Assembly: GCA_001931905.2 (NCBI GenBank)
Contig: MSJI02000794.1
Location: forward strand, 103,848 to 167,847
Reading direction: 5' to 3'
DNA: 64,000 nt
DNA from: Cladosporium sp. IMV 00045
Lineage: Eukaryota > Ascomycota > Dothideomycetes > Cladosporiales > Cladosporiaceae
The notes under the pieces were generated by a model. It saw nothing but the letters and a program-made list of their open reading frames with translations. It had not been told where the DNA came from and ran no database searches. Position 1 is the first letter of the stretch. Every line of letters starts with the position of its first letter. Made by a program: the position numbers and the translations under genes. Below, piece by piece: positions 1 through 9,279 of the stretch.

Positions 1-905
1 CACAGGCAGACAAGGGAAAGCAGCGCGCTGATGGCTCCGAATCGGCCAAACAAAAGGCTCGTATCGACTGGGTGCAACAACAAGCGAAGCGAAAGCAAGA
101 AGCGAAGGAAGAGAAGCAACGAATCATGGCACGTATCGAAGCAGACAAGCGGGAGCGAAAGAATAGGAACGAGGAGAGGAAGCAAGCTGCCAATGCGATG
201 GCGGGCGAGCCTTTACCGGCTGAAGCGAGCAAGGTATCTGCGGGATCGTCGAAGAAACCACCTACGAGTGGTACATGCGCCATCCAAGTCCGATTGTTTG
301 ATGGCTCAAGCATAAAAGGCAAATTCGCACATGACAGCACACTCGGCGCAGCCGTACGAGAATGGATCAAAGAAGTCAGCCCAGCTGGAGGAGCCGACAT
401 CCCCTTCAACTTTCGCCAGATTCTTACGCCTAATCCAAGCCGAACCATCGAAATCAGCGAGGAAGGACAGACGCTCTCGGACGTCGGTCTGATGCCCACG
501 GCTACCCTCGTGCTCGTCCCCGTAGCGGGCTACACGGAGGCATATACCAACGCCGGTGGTGGTATCATGGGATCAGCCTACAATCTCGTCTCCGGGGCAT
601 TTGGACTCGCGGGCTCTGCACTTGGTTACGTTACCGGCTATGGCGGCTCGAGCAACGATTCGCAAAGCGGCGGCGGTGGGCTCTACATGGGTGGCACCGC
701 GGACGAACAGGAGCCGTCGAACGTACAGGGCATGAAAATGGCGAACGCAGACACAGGAGCTAAACAAAGCGGACCTTCGAAGTTTAGAGTCAAGACTATG
801 GCCGAGCAGAGAGCTGAGAACGAGAAAGGAGCGGAGTTCTATAATGGTAACTCCCTAGGCACCGAGGGGAGGAAAGACGATGACAGCGCCGATAAGAAGC
901 AGTAA
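1..905 (+). CDS. UBX domain protein, copy A, 5' end outside window (partial)
   Basis: The reading frame is open from the window edge to a TAA at 903-905. It matches the C-terminal ~300 residues of the complete copy at 25157-26782 and differs at about 12 of 277 residues. A Lys/Glu/Arg-rich, probably coiled-coil stretch is followed by a UBX domain (ubiquitin-like fold that docks on the p97/Cdc48 ATPase), recognisable from its beta strands starting IQVRLFDGSSIKGKF and ending TLVLVPV. A Gly/Ser-rich tail follows. UBX proteins recruit Cdc48 to ubiquitylated clients, for example in ER-associated degradation. Only the N-terminal half and promoter are missing, because of the window edge, so this is not evidence of truncation in the genome. 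The 3' flank is also shared with copy B. Confidence 0.85.
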   Translation, partial: QADKGKQRADGSESAKQKARIDWVQQQAKRKQEAKEEKQRIMARIEADKRERKNRNEERKQAANAMAGEPLPAEASKVSAGSSKKPPTSGTCAIQVRLFDGSSIKGKFAHDSTLGAAVREWIKEVSPAGGADIPFNFRQILTPNPSRTIEISEEGQTLSDVGLMPTATLVLVPVAGYTEAYTNAGGGIMGSAYNLVSGAFGLAGSALGYVTGYGGSSNDSQSGGGGLYMGGTADEQEPSNVQGMKMANADTGAKQSGPSKFRVKTMAEQRAENEKGAEFYNGNSLGTEGRKDDDSADKKQ

Positions 906-1053
906 CCCAGCGCTGCTATTCAATATTTGCATGGTATACGGAATAGGTGTTATGATACGATAGAACAATCAAGCGACTGAATTTTGACATCAGATATCCA
1001 AGTCCTACGCTAAATATTCCAAACTCCTGCTAGGAATCCACAGAATGCACTTT

Positions 1054-3117
1054 CTAGATGAAAAATCCAACAACCGCAGTAACACCAGCAGCACACGCCC
1101 AACAAACAACAGCCCAAGCACCACTCGCTGCCTCTCTCGACGCCGCACCGATAACCGAGCCATTCCTATGCAGCGTCCCCTTCCGCTCAAAAAGCTGAAC
1201 AATAGACCCAGTCGGCTCAACAGGCAAGTAAACAGGCTGATCATCCAGCACCTGCGCCATCGCAACAGCAGCGAACCATGCGATCGCTAGGACCGTCAGG
1301 GCAACTTTTCCTATGCCCGCTTTGACACCGGCAGAATAGACCCGTCTCGCTCCCCTCCTGTCCAGAATGATCGGGCACAAAGCCTGGTTGCTCTCTGTGC
1401 ACATTCCGGTTGGGATTGCGTTTCTTGGTGGCAAGGGTACAAGGATTGGACACAGAGCTTGATTGGCTTCGGTGCAGGGCCTAGTTGGGTCGAGTACCTG
1501 AAGAGGGCACAGGGCTTGGTTGGCTTCGGTGCAGGGCGGTGGGGTCAAGGCTGGCGGCCAGACTGTTGTTGTTGTGTAATATGTTATCCAGATTGGGTCG
1601 GTTTCTTGCCTTGGTGAGAGTGCGGTGGTTGTTGCTGGTTTGATGTCGTGAGAGATGGTGGGAGTTGTGGTGCTGACTTTCTCGATCTCGTTGGGGGGAG
1701 AGTGGTCAATGATATCGGTGTCTTCTTCTACACGATTCTCTTTGAATGCACGCGAAGCTGCGAAAGCGGCCAACGCCGGTACGAAGAAGCTTCCCATGAG
1801 GATCAGGGGGATCAGCAGAAGTAACGGATGAGTCTGGGTTTGTCCGCCGCCGCTTCTATAATACCAGCTCTGCGGCTTGTCCTTCCTCTGAAAGGTTGAC
1901 GTTGCTTCTATCATTTGCGCAGTAATCAATGGCGTTGGTGTGAGTTCTTTGGTTGGCGTGAAGCCTGGATCGGTGCTGGTTGGTTCTGCAAGAGCCATTG
2001 GAATCATCATCGTGGCGAGAAGCAGGAGTGCTACGAGCGCTGCGATACCGCTGTATCCAGGGTAGCTAGTGGTAATCGTGTCCTCATTGTCGATGATTTC
2101 CTTTTCGGTATTTGAGGATGGCTCGTCATCTTTTGAGGCCAAATTCTTTCTTTCTGACAGCATCCGCCCAGCCACCATGTGGTGAATGGTGGTATATTGA
2201 TCCACATCATGGGAACTTGAGGGCGTTGTCACTGCCAACGAACGTGAGCCTGTATCAGCTCTCTCAGTAACTGATTGATCTCCCGAGATCAAAGAACCCG
2301 GCACAGCGCCATGAAGCTGGCCAGCTGCGGAACCCACCAGGCGAGCCACAAGAAAAGCCACCAAAGTGAACTGAACGATCTTCCAGAGCTCACTCAGGAC
2401 AGGTGTTCCGGGGTATTCAGCAATGCACACCGTATTACCAGACCCACTTCCAGGATAAGGATAGTCGATCGAGTCTAGCGTGGGCTCTGAGGTAACCTGT
2501 GCGCGGATCATGGTCGATGAGGTCGCCAGGTCAGCAGTGGATGCGGCTTGTACTTTTGTGGCGTCGTAGAAGAAACCGCCAATAATGAGTCCCAAACCGA
2601 TGAGTGCGCTCATCGATGTGCGAGTGAACAAGCTCAGAGTGAAAAACGCTGCGAGGGTGTATTGCACCAGCCTCAGGGCATCGCCAAGTAGGTGAATCGG
2701 AGGAGAAGAGGAATAAATTGGATCGGGGGGCCCCTTTGGAGTACTCGGGTCCATGCAATCATGAATCGCGCCATTGCAAACACCGCCTGCCAATGCAGCT
2801 GCATTGACCTTCATAGCGTTGTAGAATAGTCCGCCAAAGATGATGAGCAAGGCGATGGCGGCGCTCTTTGAGGCTCTGAGAAAAGGCCTGAGGACTAGAA
2901 AGGCCAAACCAGCAAGATTGAACAGCCCCAATACATGACTCTGCGAGTATGTTCTGGCAGAAGAGGAACGGTATACGGATACCGACGGGGCTGACGTGGC
3001 TGTCGGAGAGGGAACAGCCGCGTAAGTACCAGCTGGAGGTGGTCTTGTATCATAACAAATAGGACCTGGAGGGCAGCCTGGGTCCGTCGTTGCTGGTGCA
3101 ATATTCGCCGTAGCCAT
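1054..3117 (-). CDS. Multi-pass membrane protein of unknown function, copy A (687 aa)
   Basis: Single-exon frame from ATG at 3117 to a stop at 1054. I do not recognise the family. Visible features: a Pro/Thr/Ser-rich N-terminus (1-60); paired hydrophobic segments near residues 62-105, 145-195 and 235-260 that look like a repeated two-helix unit (each pair ends in a GG-F-YD/N-A-K-V-x-A motif in the first two); two more helices near 355-380 and 430-455; then a region holding three copies of a Cys-Thr-Glu-(Ala/Ser)-Asn-Gln-Ala-Leu-Cys-Pro motif (about 545-605); and two final helices at about 610-635 and 665-687, the last running to the C-terminus. No signal peptide is obvious. The copy at 26928-28991 has the identical length with no internal indels. 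The next gene (secreted glycoprotein) lies 470 bp upstream on the same strand in both copies. Confidence 0.8.
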   Translation of the reverse strand: MATANIAPATTDPGCPPGPICYDTRPPPAGTYAAVPSPTATSAPSVSVYRSSSARTYSQSHVLGLFNLAGLAFLVLRPFLRASKSAAIALLIIFGGLFYNAMKVNAAALAGGVCNGAIHDCMDPSTPKGPPDPIYSSSPPIHLLGDALRLVQYTLAAFFTLSLFTRTSMSALIGLGLIIGGFFYDATKVQAASTADLATSSTMIRAQVTSEPTLDSIDYPYPGSGSGNTVCIAEYPGTPVLSELWKIVQFTLVAFLVARLVGSAAGQLHGAVPGSLISGDQSVTERADTGSRSLAVTTPSSSHDVDQYTTIHHMVAGRMLSERKNLASKDDEPSSNTEKEIIDNEDTITTSYPGYSGIAALVALLLLATMMIPMALAEPTSTDPGFTPTKELTPTPLITAQMIEATSTFQRKDKPQSWYYRSGGGQTQTHPLLLLIPLILMGSFFVPALAAFAASRAFKENRVEEDTDIIDHSPPNEIEKVSTTTPTISHDIKPATTTALSPRQETDPIWITYYTTTTVWPPALTPPPCTEANQALCPLQVLDPTRPCTEANQALCPILVPLPPRNAIPTGMCTESNQALCPIILDRRGARRVYSAGVKAGIGKVALTVLAIAWFAAVAMAQVLDDQPVYLPVEPTGSIVQLFERKGTLHRNGSVIGAASREAASGAWAVVCWACAAGVTAVVGFFI

Positions 3118-3588
3118 GATGTCTTCGAAAATCGAACAAGGTTGATGAGAGACCGCTGATCGACACGCAGTCGTCGTGAGACGTTGAAATTTGATGAGGG
3201 GGTGCAGGGAGAGGAAAAGGCGGAGGGATGTAGATAGAGAGGAGCCAAATCGCTCACCTTGTCGGGGCTTTTATGCTTGGAAGGGCCTGCAACACCTCAT
3301 TCACAGTTGTATGTTTGCACAAGAGTCTTACCAGGGATGTCGTAGTCGCAAGGGGAAACTGACGTAAATTTCGATGCTACCTATGGCGCTGCTATGATAC
3401 AAAGAACGACATTGATCGAGGGATTGCTCCTTTCGCCACTACATGCCAACACTGCGTCCGAAAGACACAGGGCGCTCATTGACGGTATTGATCGGCACCG
3501 AGCATGCTTGCGAAGTTGGCAGATGAACTATGTGCCAGTCAATGACGTTCAAGATACATAATATAGAGCCAGATGTTCAGTCGATGAC
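3118..3588. other. Intergenic region, membrane protein promoter side (copy A)
   Basis: About 470 bp without a supported gene. It carries the upstream region of the membrane protein and the 3' flank of the glycoprotein. It aligns along its length with 28992-29470 of copy B, with scattered substitutions and small indels, so it was part of the duplicated block. Short frames here do not keep between copies. Confidence 0.6.
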
Positions 3589-4806
3589 TTACGTCGGCAA
3601 CGGAAGAGCCGCATCAGGCGCCTGTGGAACCTGAGGAGCCTCAGGAACTTCTGGCTCTGGAACTTCTCCCACTTCAGTTGCTGGTTCTGTGGATTCTGGG
3701 AGATCGATGGTAATTGTAGTGGTGCCCCCCTGGATCGTCGATGTGATGCGGCGTGTAATGGTGCTTGTGGCATCATCCTCGTCGGGGCTTGCAGGTGTCA
3801 GCCTTTGGTTGTCACGAATAATGCTGAACAGAACGGGAACTTACTTCACTTCTTCCACAGTGTGGGTCTGGAATACCGTGGGCCCTGTAGATACGGTACG
3901 GCTGACCATGTCGGTGATTCTGTCTTCTTTGACATACTCCATCTCAATCGTCGTCGACATGCTGACCGTTTGCAGGATTTTCGTGAGATTTGCCGAGTAA
4001 GTCGCGATGATCAGCTGTGACGGGCCGGCGATTTCTGTAGTGAAGTTCACGCTGGTAGTGGATGTTGCATTGGTCGTCACCAAACTAGTTTTCCAGACTT
4101 GATATTCGCGAATGCAGTTCTCCGTGCCGTTGGAGAGCGTGGCACAGACCTTAATGTCGACATCTTGAGGCGGCCCAGCGGTCGTCAATTGTTGCCAAGG
4201 AGCAAGGAGGTACCTTGTCAATCTTCTGATGCTTGGTGCAGGCGTAACCAATGCACTTGAGTTGCTGTGGGTACCTGTCGTCCAGTTTCCAGTCGAATTG
4301 GCATGCGCAGTCGGCGTGACAAGCACGAAGTCGTATTCGGTGGAGAATGTGATGCCTTGAGCACACTTCGTAACGGGATAAGTGGTTGTGAGATCCGTCA
4401 AGGTTGTTGCACACACCATCGTCGCCGTTTCTTTGAAAACTGTCGTGCATGAGCCATTACCTGGCGGGATAGTCACAGAGTAATTCTGGAAAGGAGCAGT
4501 CGATGGGATAGTTGAAGGTCGCGACACATGGAAGAATCCAACAGGAGGCAAATCGCAGAGCGTGTATTCCGGTATGTACGAAGTAACGATCTGACTTTGT
4601 TTGGTCACTTGTACGGGTGATGCCCCGGGGGAAGGTGTTATGATTGCCAAAACACCTGTCGGAGTTGCCAGAGCAGATATGGCTACTGGGTCAGCTTGTC
4701 GAATCTGCTTGATGTCGAAAGCTTCATGTCTATGGCCAGGAAGACGTCGAGCTTGAGCCAGCACCAATACCGCTGATACTGCATACAGCGATCGAAGAAA
4801 AGCCAT
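3589..4806 (-). CDS. Secreted N-glycosylated protein of unknown function, copy A (386 aa, 2 exons)
   Basis: Exons read as 4806-3845 and 3787-3589 with a 57-bp intron (GTAAGT donor, CTGAC branch, AAG acceptor); 1161 coding bases in frame. The start at 4806 gives a clean signal peptide (MAFLRSLYAVSAVLVLAQA). A longer in-frame extension upstream was rejected because it would bury the signal. The mature part is Thr/Ser-rich with many N-glycosylation sequons (NYS, NGS, NST, NWT, NSS, NAT, NFT, NLT, NGT) and few Cys. The C-terminal exon is an acidic Pro/Glu/Val repeat-like tail ending ALPLPT. The codon split by the intron is AAC here and AAT in copy B, both Asn, which supports this splice. The terminal TAA lies inside a GTAAGT, so a further 3' exon is possible. 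No family recognised. Likely cell-surface or wall-associated. Confidence 0.72.
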
Positions 4807-5077
4807 GTTGGTCAACGATCGCAGAAGTTGTTCGCTCAGGTAGGAAAATACGCGATAATGCTTCTCGCAAAGCGTGCGTGATGTCGCACATGTATTGTGA
4901 AGTAGACGGCATGTCGGCTTAACTTGTTCGCGCCAAGCCTGCCTTGCATTCCTTTCAAGCCCCCAAAACAAATTTGTTGCCAATGCCCCTGCGGTTGTGG
5001 GGCAGGAGGAATGTGTTACATTCGCGCAACACCTTGCAGATCGAGCCGCTTCCTCGTGCTGTTCCATGAATCTGGGT

Positions 5078-6700
5078 TTATTCGCTGTCGTCACTTGACG
5101 ACATGTCCTCGTCTTCGTCCGATGAAGCACCCGCGTTCGCCTTCCCACCATTGGCTCCCGAAGTGGATTTGCGCTGTGAACCCTCCAACAGCGCCTTACG
5201 TTCAGCTTGCAGCTTCTGAATCTTCCTAAAGCTAGCAGTTTGAACTCTTCTCAAGGCCTCCAATTGCGATTTTAGCTCGGCATTTTGTTGTTGGAGATCT
5301 GGAGTGGCGGACGCCGTCACAGGCTCATCCAGAGCCATAAAATCGTCAAGCCAACTCGCTTCTTCTTTTGCTTTCGTATCAGCCTTGACCTCGCTTCTCG
5401 CAGAAGGAGGCGGGCCGTGTCCCCATGCTGCCAGTTCGCTCAGACCCTCATCCAGCAGCTGAGCTGGCATAGAGGTTCCAAACAATGCTTGAGAGAATAA
5501 CGATCCAGAAGCCTCGGAATCATCAGCAAGGCTGCCCCTCAATTGCGCATTGATTGAATAGCTGCCAGGAATGGCGCCGCCGTTAGAACCGGTATCTTGG
5601 AAAGCACCAAATTTAGGCTTGACGACCGTGTCGATGTGTACAAGCCTAGATTTCTCAGACTCAAACCCAGAGACCGGAATAAATTCCAGATTCGTCACTG
5701 GCCCCGGAAGAGGGCCTTGAGGCAAGAACGGCTTCATGTGTCCAGTGGCAATGTCCCAACCGATAATGGTGCCTGACTGATAGCCAGCGAGAACAGCGGT
5801 ACCGTCAAATGACAATCCAAGGCTCAGTACAGCACCAGTTGAAGCATCAGGAGGCGACATAGCCTTCGACTTGGGTTGCACTGGTGTCAAAGCATCGGAT
5901 CCGTTCTGGATGCCATCGGTTTTTCCTGTGGCAGAGAGGAGGTCCACGCGCTGCACGCCACCATTTTCATAGCTGACGTAGAAAGCGCGATCAGCCGGGT
6001 CTACAGCCAGAGAAGTTGGTACAGCAGGGAGCAAAAATGTCCTGAGCACAGCGTTGGAGTGGTAATCCCAGACAAGGCACGTCTTGTCATGGGCGGCGGT
6101 GATTGCGATGTTTTGGAAACTTTCACTGTGACCAATTGCAATAGCATTTACTGCAGATCTGTGAGTTGTGAAGCTTCGGATTGGAGCAAGAGGCTGCACT
6201 CCATCATTGGAGAAAGACAGCAGCGCGGGAATCGACCAGACGTGACAAGTAGAATCCGCGGATGCCGAGACCAGAAAATTTGAGGCTGCATCTACAGCAA
6301 GTTGGTTGACGGCTTGTAGATGGGATTGCGCAGTAGTGACTTGTCGTCCAGTTGCGACCTCCCACAGAAAGACTCGCCCTTCGGTCGTGCCCAATACGAG
6401 CACAGCATCATCACAGGCCAATGCCAGGCAGGTAATGCGTTCAGTGAATGGGACGGTAGCTTCTTGGTTGCCTTTCTCTCTGTTATAAATATGCACAACT
6501 GCTTTCTCGGCCTGTGCAGCAAATAGGTGCGTCGAGCTCACAGCCAGGCAATTTGCTGGTGTGATGCTCTTCTTGAAGAGTGTCCGCTGTGAACCAGAAG
6601 GCTGATACTCATGGACAAAGATGGCAGCATCTTTGGCAACGCTTGTTCCAGTGGCTTTGAAGGGCGCGCCTATAGCGGCGACAAGATGCTCGGAGAGCAT
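5078..6700 (-). CDS. IPI3: Pre-rRNA-processing WD40 protein Ipi3, copy A (540 aa)
   Basis: Frame from ATG at 6700 (MLSEHLVAAIGAPFKATGTS) to a stop at 5078. The open frame runs 51 codons further upstream, but that part diverges between copies and this Met starts the conserved protein. WD40 blades are visible in the first ~400 residues (for example ITCLALACDDAVLVLGTTEG..LW, AVNQLAVDAASNFLVSASADSTCHVWSI and DKTCLVWDY). A coiled-coil QQQNAELKSQLEALRRVQ near 475-495 and an acidic Ser/Asp tail finish the protein. Ipi3 (WDR18 in animals) is a subunit of the Rix1 complex, which acts in ITS2 processing and late 60S maturation in the nucleoplasm. The paralogue at 30960-32582 differs at roughly 43 of 540 residues, with eight changes packed into one short stretch after the fourth blade. 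Confidence 0.85.
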   Translation of the reverse strand: MLSEHLVAAIGAPFKATGTSVAKDAAIFVHEYQPSGSQRTLFKKSITPANCLAVSSTHLFAAQAEKAVVHIYNREKGNQEATVPFTERITCLALACDDAVLVLGTTEGRVFLWEVATGRQVTTAQSHLQAVNQLAVDAASNFLVSASADSTCHVWSIPALLSFSNDGVQPLAPIRSFTTHRSAVNAIAIGHSESFQNIAITAAHDKTCLVWDYHSNAVLRTFLLPAVPTSLAVDPADRAFYVSYENGGVQRVDLLSATGKTDGIQNGSDALTPVQPKSKAMSPPDASTGAVLSLGLSFDGTAVLAGYQSGTIIGWDIATGHMKPFLPQGPLPGPVTNLEFIPVSGFESEKSRLVHIDTVVKPKFGAFQDTGSNGGAIPGSYSINAQLRGSLADDSEASGSLFSQALFGTSMPAQLLDEGLSELAAWGHGPPPSARSEVKADTKAKEEASWLDDFMALDEPVTASATPDLQQQNAELKSQLEALRRVQTASFRKIQKLQAERKALLEGSQRKSTSGANGGKANAGASSDEDEDMSSSDDSE

Positions 6701-7186
6701 TTGAAATTGAGGCGAAAGGACTATTATTAGTTGATTGGTTATTTTCGAGTCCTCTACTAGAATCTGTCGAAGTCTTTCAATCTTCTTCTCAGGATACGCT
6801 AACCTGCTTTTGGCACTAGCTCCATTCAAGCCTTCTGCCAGCCTCAGGTACAAGCGCGACCGCTCTTCACCTTTCGTCTGACCTCATCTACATTTTTACT
6901 CTCGCATTAGACCTTGTTCAATAATATTAAGTGAAAAATGGATAAAACAGTGATAGTTCGGACATGCGGAGGCACATTGAATTATGGGTATAGCCAAATC
7001 ATCCACTTTCCACCAATCTCCAATTATCCTCCAGAGATGCATTTAGCCGCAAACTCGGTATACTTTGAGCCCCCTCCGTAACCGAAAGAACCGCGCGATG
7101 TGCAGATCGCATATATAGTGGCATGCAATCCTGCGTTGACCCTCATGTAATGGTGATACCAGCAGTAATACTACGAATTCTTGAAA
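6701..7186. other. Divergent promoter region IPI3 / SGNH hydrolase (copy A)
   Basis: Nearly 490 bp between two divergent starts. A TATA-like box lies at 7111-7117, about 75 bp before the SGNH hydrolase ATG, and is conserved at the same place in copy B (32987-32992). A short open frame at 6938-7081 is discussed among the rejected items. Confidence 0.55.
7111..7117 (+). promoter_or_regulatory. TATA-like box of SGNH hydrolase, copy A
   Basis: ATATATA about 75 bp upstream of the ATG at 7187. Copy B has TATAAA at the matching spot, 80 bp before its ATG. Function is inferred from position and conservation. Confidence 0.4.
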
Positions 7187-8585
7187 ATGGTTGGTCCAAG
7201 GTTGCTTCAGTTTCTATCTCTCGCAATGTGCGCAATCCCGGCATTGGCATCGCCAGCGCCTCAAGGAGATAACAATAAAGTCATCCCCAAGCCGCGAGAT
7301 GGCCATTGGGTCGACACATGGGCCTCCATGCCCCAATTGACGGAGCCTAACAACTTGCCACCGCCACCATTCGTAGGTATTCCCAAAGTCGACTTTCAAA
7401 TAATCACGTTCTAACACTTCCTAGAATCAAACAGGCCTTGTCTTCGCGGACTCGACGATCCGCCAAACCCTGCACATGTCTATTGGTGCCGAGCAAGTCC
7501 GCATTCGCATCTCCAACGCATTCGGTCTGACCGACCTGCCCATCACGAAAGCCACCATCGCCTACCCCGTCGCAGGCAACGGGTACAATAAAACCGGCTC
7601 GCCCATCATCGACACCGACTCTCTGCAAACCCTTAGCTTCAGCGGCAACGGCTCCATTACAATCCCAAACGGCGCACTCGCCGTCTCCGACCCTCTGAAC
7701 TTCCCCATCGCACCAGAGTCTATAATCTCTATCACAATCTACCTCGCCACCGGCCAGACGACCAACGCCATAACGTCGCATCCAGGCAGCCGTACAGCCT
7801 CCTGGATCACCGCGGGCGACCACACGGCATCTCGCAACTTCACAGACGCAAGCACAGTCGAGTCGTTCCACTGGTACTTCCTCTCGGCGGTGGAAGCATG
7901 GTCGCCACGCTCAGCGGGCGCTTTCGCCATCGTAGGCGACTCCATCACCGACGGACGAGGCAGCTATAACAACGCTAACGGACGCTGGCCGGACTTGCTC
8001 TACGCTCGCATGCGCGGCAAGGGCTCCACGAAAAACATCGGCGTCATCAACCAGGCGGCAGGCGGCAACAGGATCCTCTACGACGGGCTAGGCCCCAACG
8101 CGCTAGGCCGCATTGACCGCGACGTGCTCGCGCACAGCGGTGTCAAGTACGCCATGGTGTTCGAGGGCGTCAACGACATCGGAACGACGGCCGACGAAAT
8201 CACCGCGCAGATGCAGACGGGCGATAGGATCATCCAGGCATACAAACAAATGATCACGCGCGTGCGTGCGCATGAGATCCCGTTCTTTGGCGCGACCATC
8301 ACGCCTTTTGGCTGTTATAATAGCACGCTGCAAGCTTACTCGACTCCCCTGAGAGAGCAGACGCGGTTGCGTGTGAATGACTGGATTAGGAACAGTGGGG
8401 CGTTTGATGCGGTTTTGGACTTTGATCTGATTCTCCGTGATCCAAAGAATGCAACACAGATGGATGCTGCGTATGATTCGGGCGACTGTTTGCATCCTGG
8501 TCCGGCGGGATATAGACGGTTGGCGGAGGCGTTCCCATTGGATGTATTCGGAAAGTTCAGGAACGGTGTGAGTGGGTTCGAGTGA
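7187..8585 (+). CDS. Secreted SGNH/GDSL hydrolase, copy A (448 aa, 2 exons)
   Basis: Exons 7187-7372 and 7425-8585, with a 52-bp intron ending TTCTAACACTTCCTAG. The start at 7187 begins a signal peptide (MVGPRLLQFLSLAMCAIPALA). All SGNH blocks are present: block I GDSITDG with nucleophile Ser about 235, block II Gly/Asn in GGNRIL (Asn about 277), block III GVND (Asn about 312), block V DCLH with Asp about 416 and His about 419. The family hydrolyses ester bonds (lipids or acetylated polysaccharides); the substrate cannot be told here. An N-terminal ~150-residue beta-rich part precedes the catalytic domain, as in fungal members of this type. Copy B is about 97 percent identical over the second exon, so both look functional. 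Confidence 0.9.
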
Positions 8586-9098
8586 GGTTGGTGTAGGCTG
8601 TGGAGGTGGTTGCATGCACTAAAAGTTGTTAGTTGCACGAATGAACGCACTGTTAGTATACGCATATTCACGAGCGGGAAAAAAAAAATGCTGAGCCAGT
8701 GCCGTAGAGTGGATGTCGCCAAAAATTCATGTAGCCTCGTTACCTTCTACGCAATCTCTTTTTTCTCGAACGCCCCCTCGTTCATCGTCCCATGCATAGT
8801 AGTGTAAAATCCAGAAGGTCCAGCGGTCCAGGCACATTGTGTGACACAGCAGAAGAGGTTTGGGTCGGGTTTTTTTTTTCTGGCGGAGCAGACGGCTGGC
8901 ATTTGAACATGAATGCTTTGCTGTTCGCTACATCCCCTCAGCTACTAAGCGAGTATCGTCCCCAAAAGCTGGCGGGCCTTGCTCTCGCTTTTACCATATC
9001 AAGCACCCGCTGCCTTTTTGCATCTTTGCCTCAAAGCATGCTCCAAACTCCATCATGCCCTTGCCGTTTGTCCCACCAATCGTCACAGAAAGAGTCGC
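8586..9098. other. 3' to 3' spacer between SGNH hydrolase and RPL37 (copy A)
   Basis: About 510 bp with no supported gene. The left part diverges from copy B with substitutions and homopolymer-length changes. From about 8877 onward the two copies become almost identical (see findings). Confidence 0.6.
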
Positions 9099-9241
9099 TT
9101 AGGAGGAGGCGGTGGCGCCACGGGCGCCCTTGGGGGTACCCTTCTGGAAGCCGTTCTGGAACTTGCGGTTGACGGTCTTCAGGTACTGCATGCGGCCAGA
9201 GCCGGTGGTCTTTCTTCTCTTGGCCTTCTCGCCCCAGTTGA
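9099..9241 (-). CDS. RPL37: 60S ribosomal protein eL37, last exon only, copy A (cut by gap)
   Basis: This is exon 4 of eL37: it starts after a CAG acceptor at 9242-9244 and encodes the typical [20 protein letters not shown] block followed by a basic tail ending in TASS and TAA at 9099-9101. Exons 1-3 are not present because 20 Ns begin at 9260 inside intron 3. The full gene is at 34985-35495. Whether copy A is a whole gene in the organism cannot be seen. eL37 is a zinc-binding protein of the large ribosomal subunit; its zinc-binding cysteines lie in the missing exons. Confidence 0.85.
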
Positions 9242-9259
9242 CTGCGGTAATATGTTAGT

Positions 9260-9279
9260 NNNNNNNNNNNNNNNNNNNN
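9260..9279. other. Assembly gap (20 N)
   Basis: Twenty Ns. They separate RPL37 intron 3 of copy A from the middle of an unrelated flavoprotein gene. The true size of the missing piece is unknown, and at least two partial genes lose sequence here. It may be a scaffold join rather than a measured gap. Confidence 0.99.

Noticed and set aside
6938..7081. Small ORF (47 aa; 61 aa in copy B at 32816-33001) in the SGNH hydrolase promoter
   Set aside because: Between copies almost all differences change the residue and the ends differ, so there is no sign of protein-level constraint. It overlaps the promoter.
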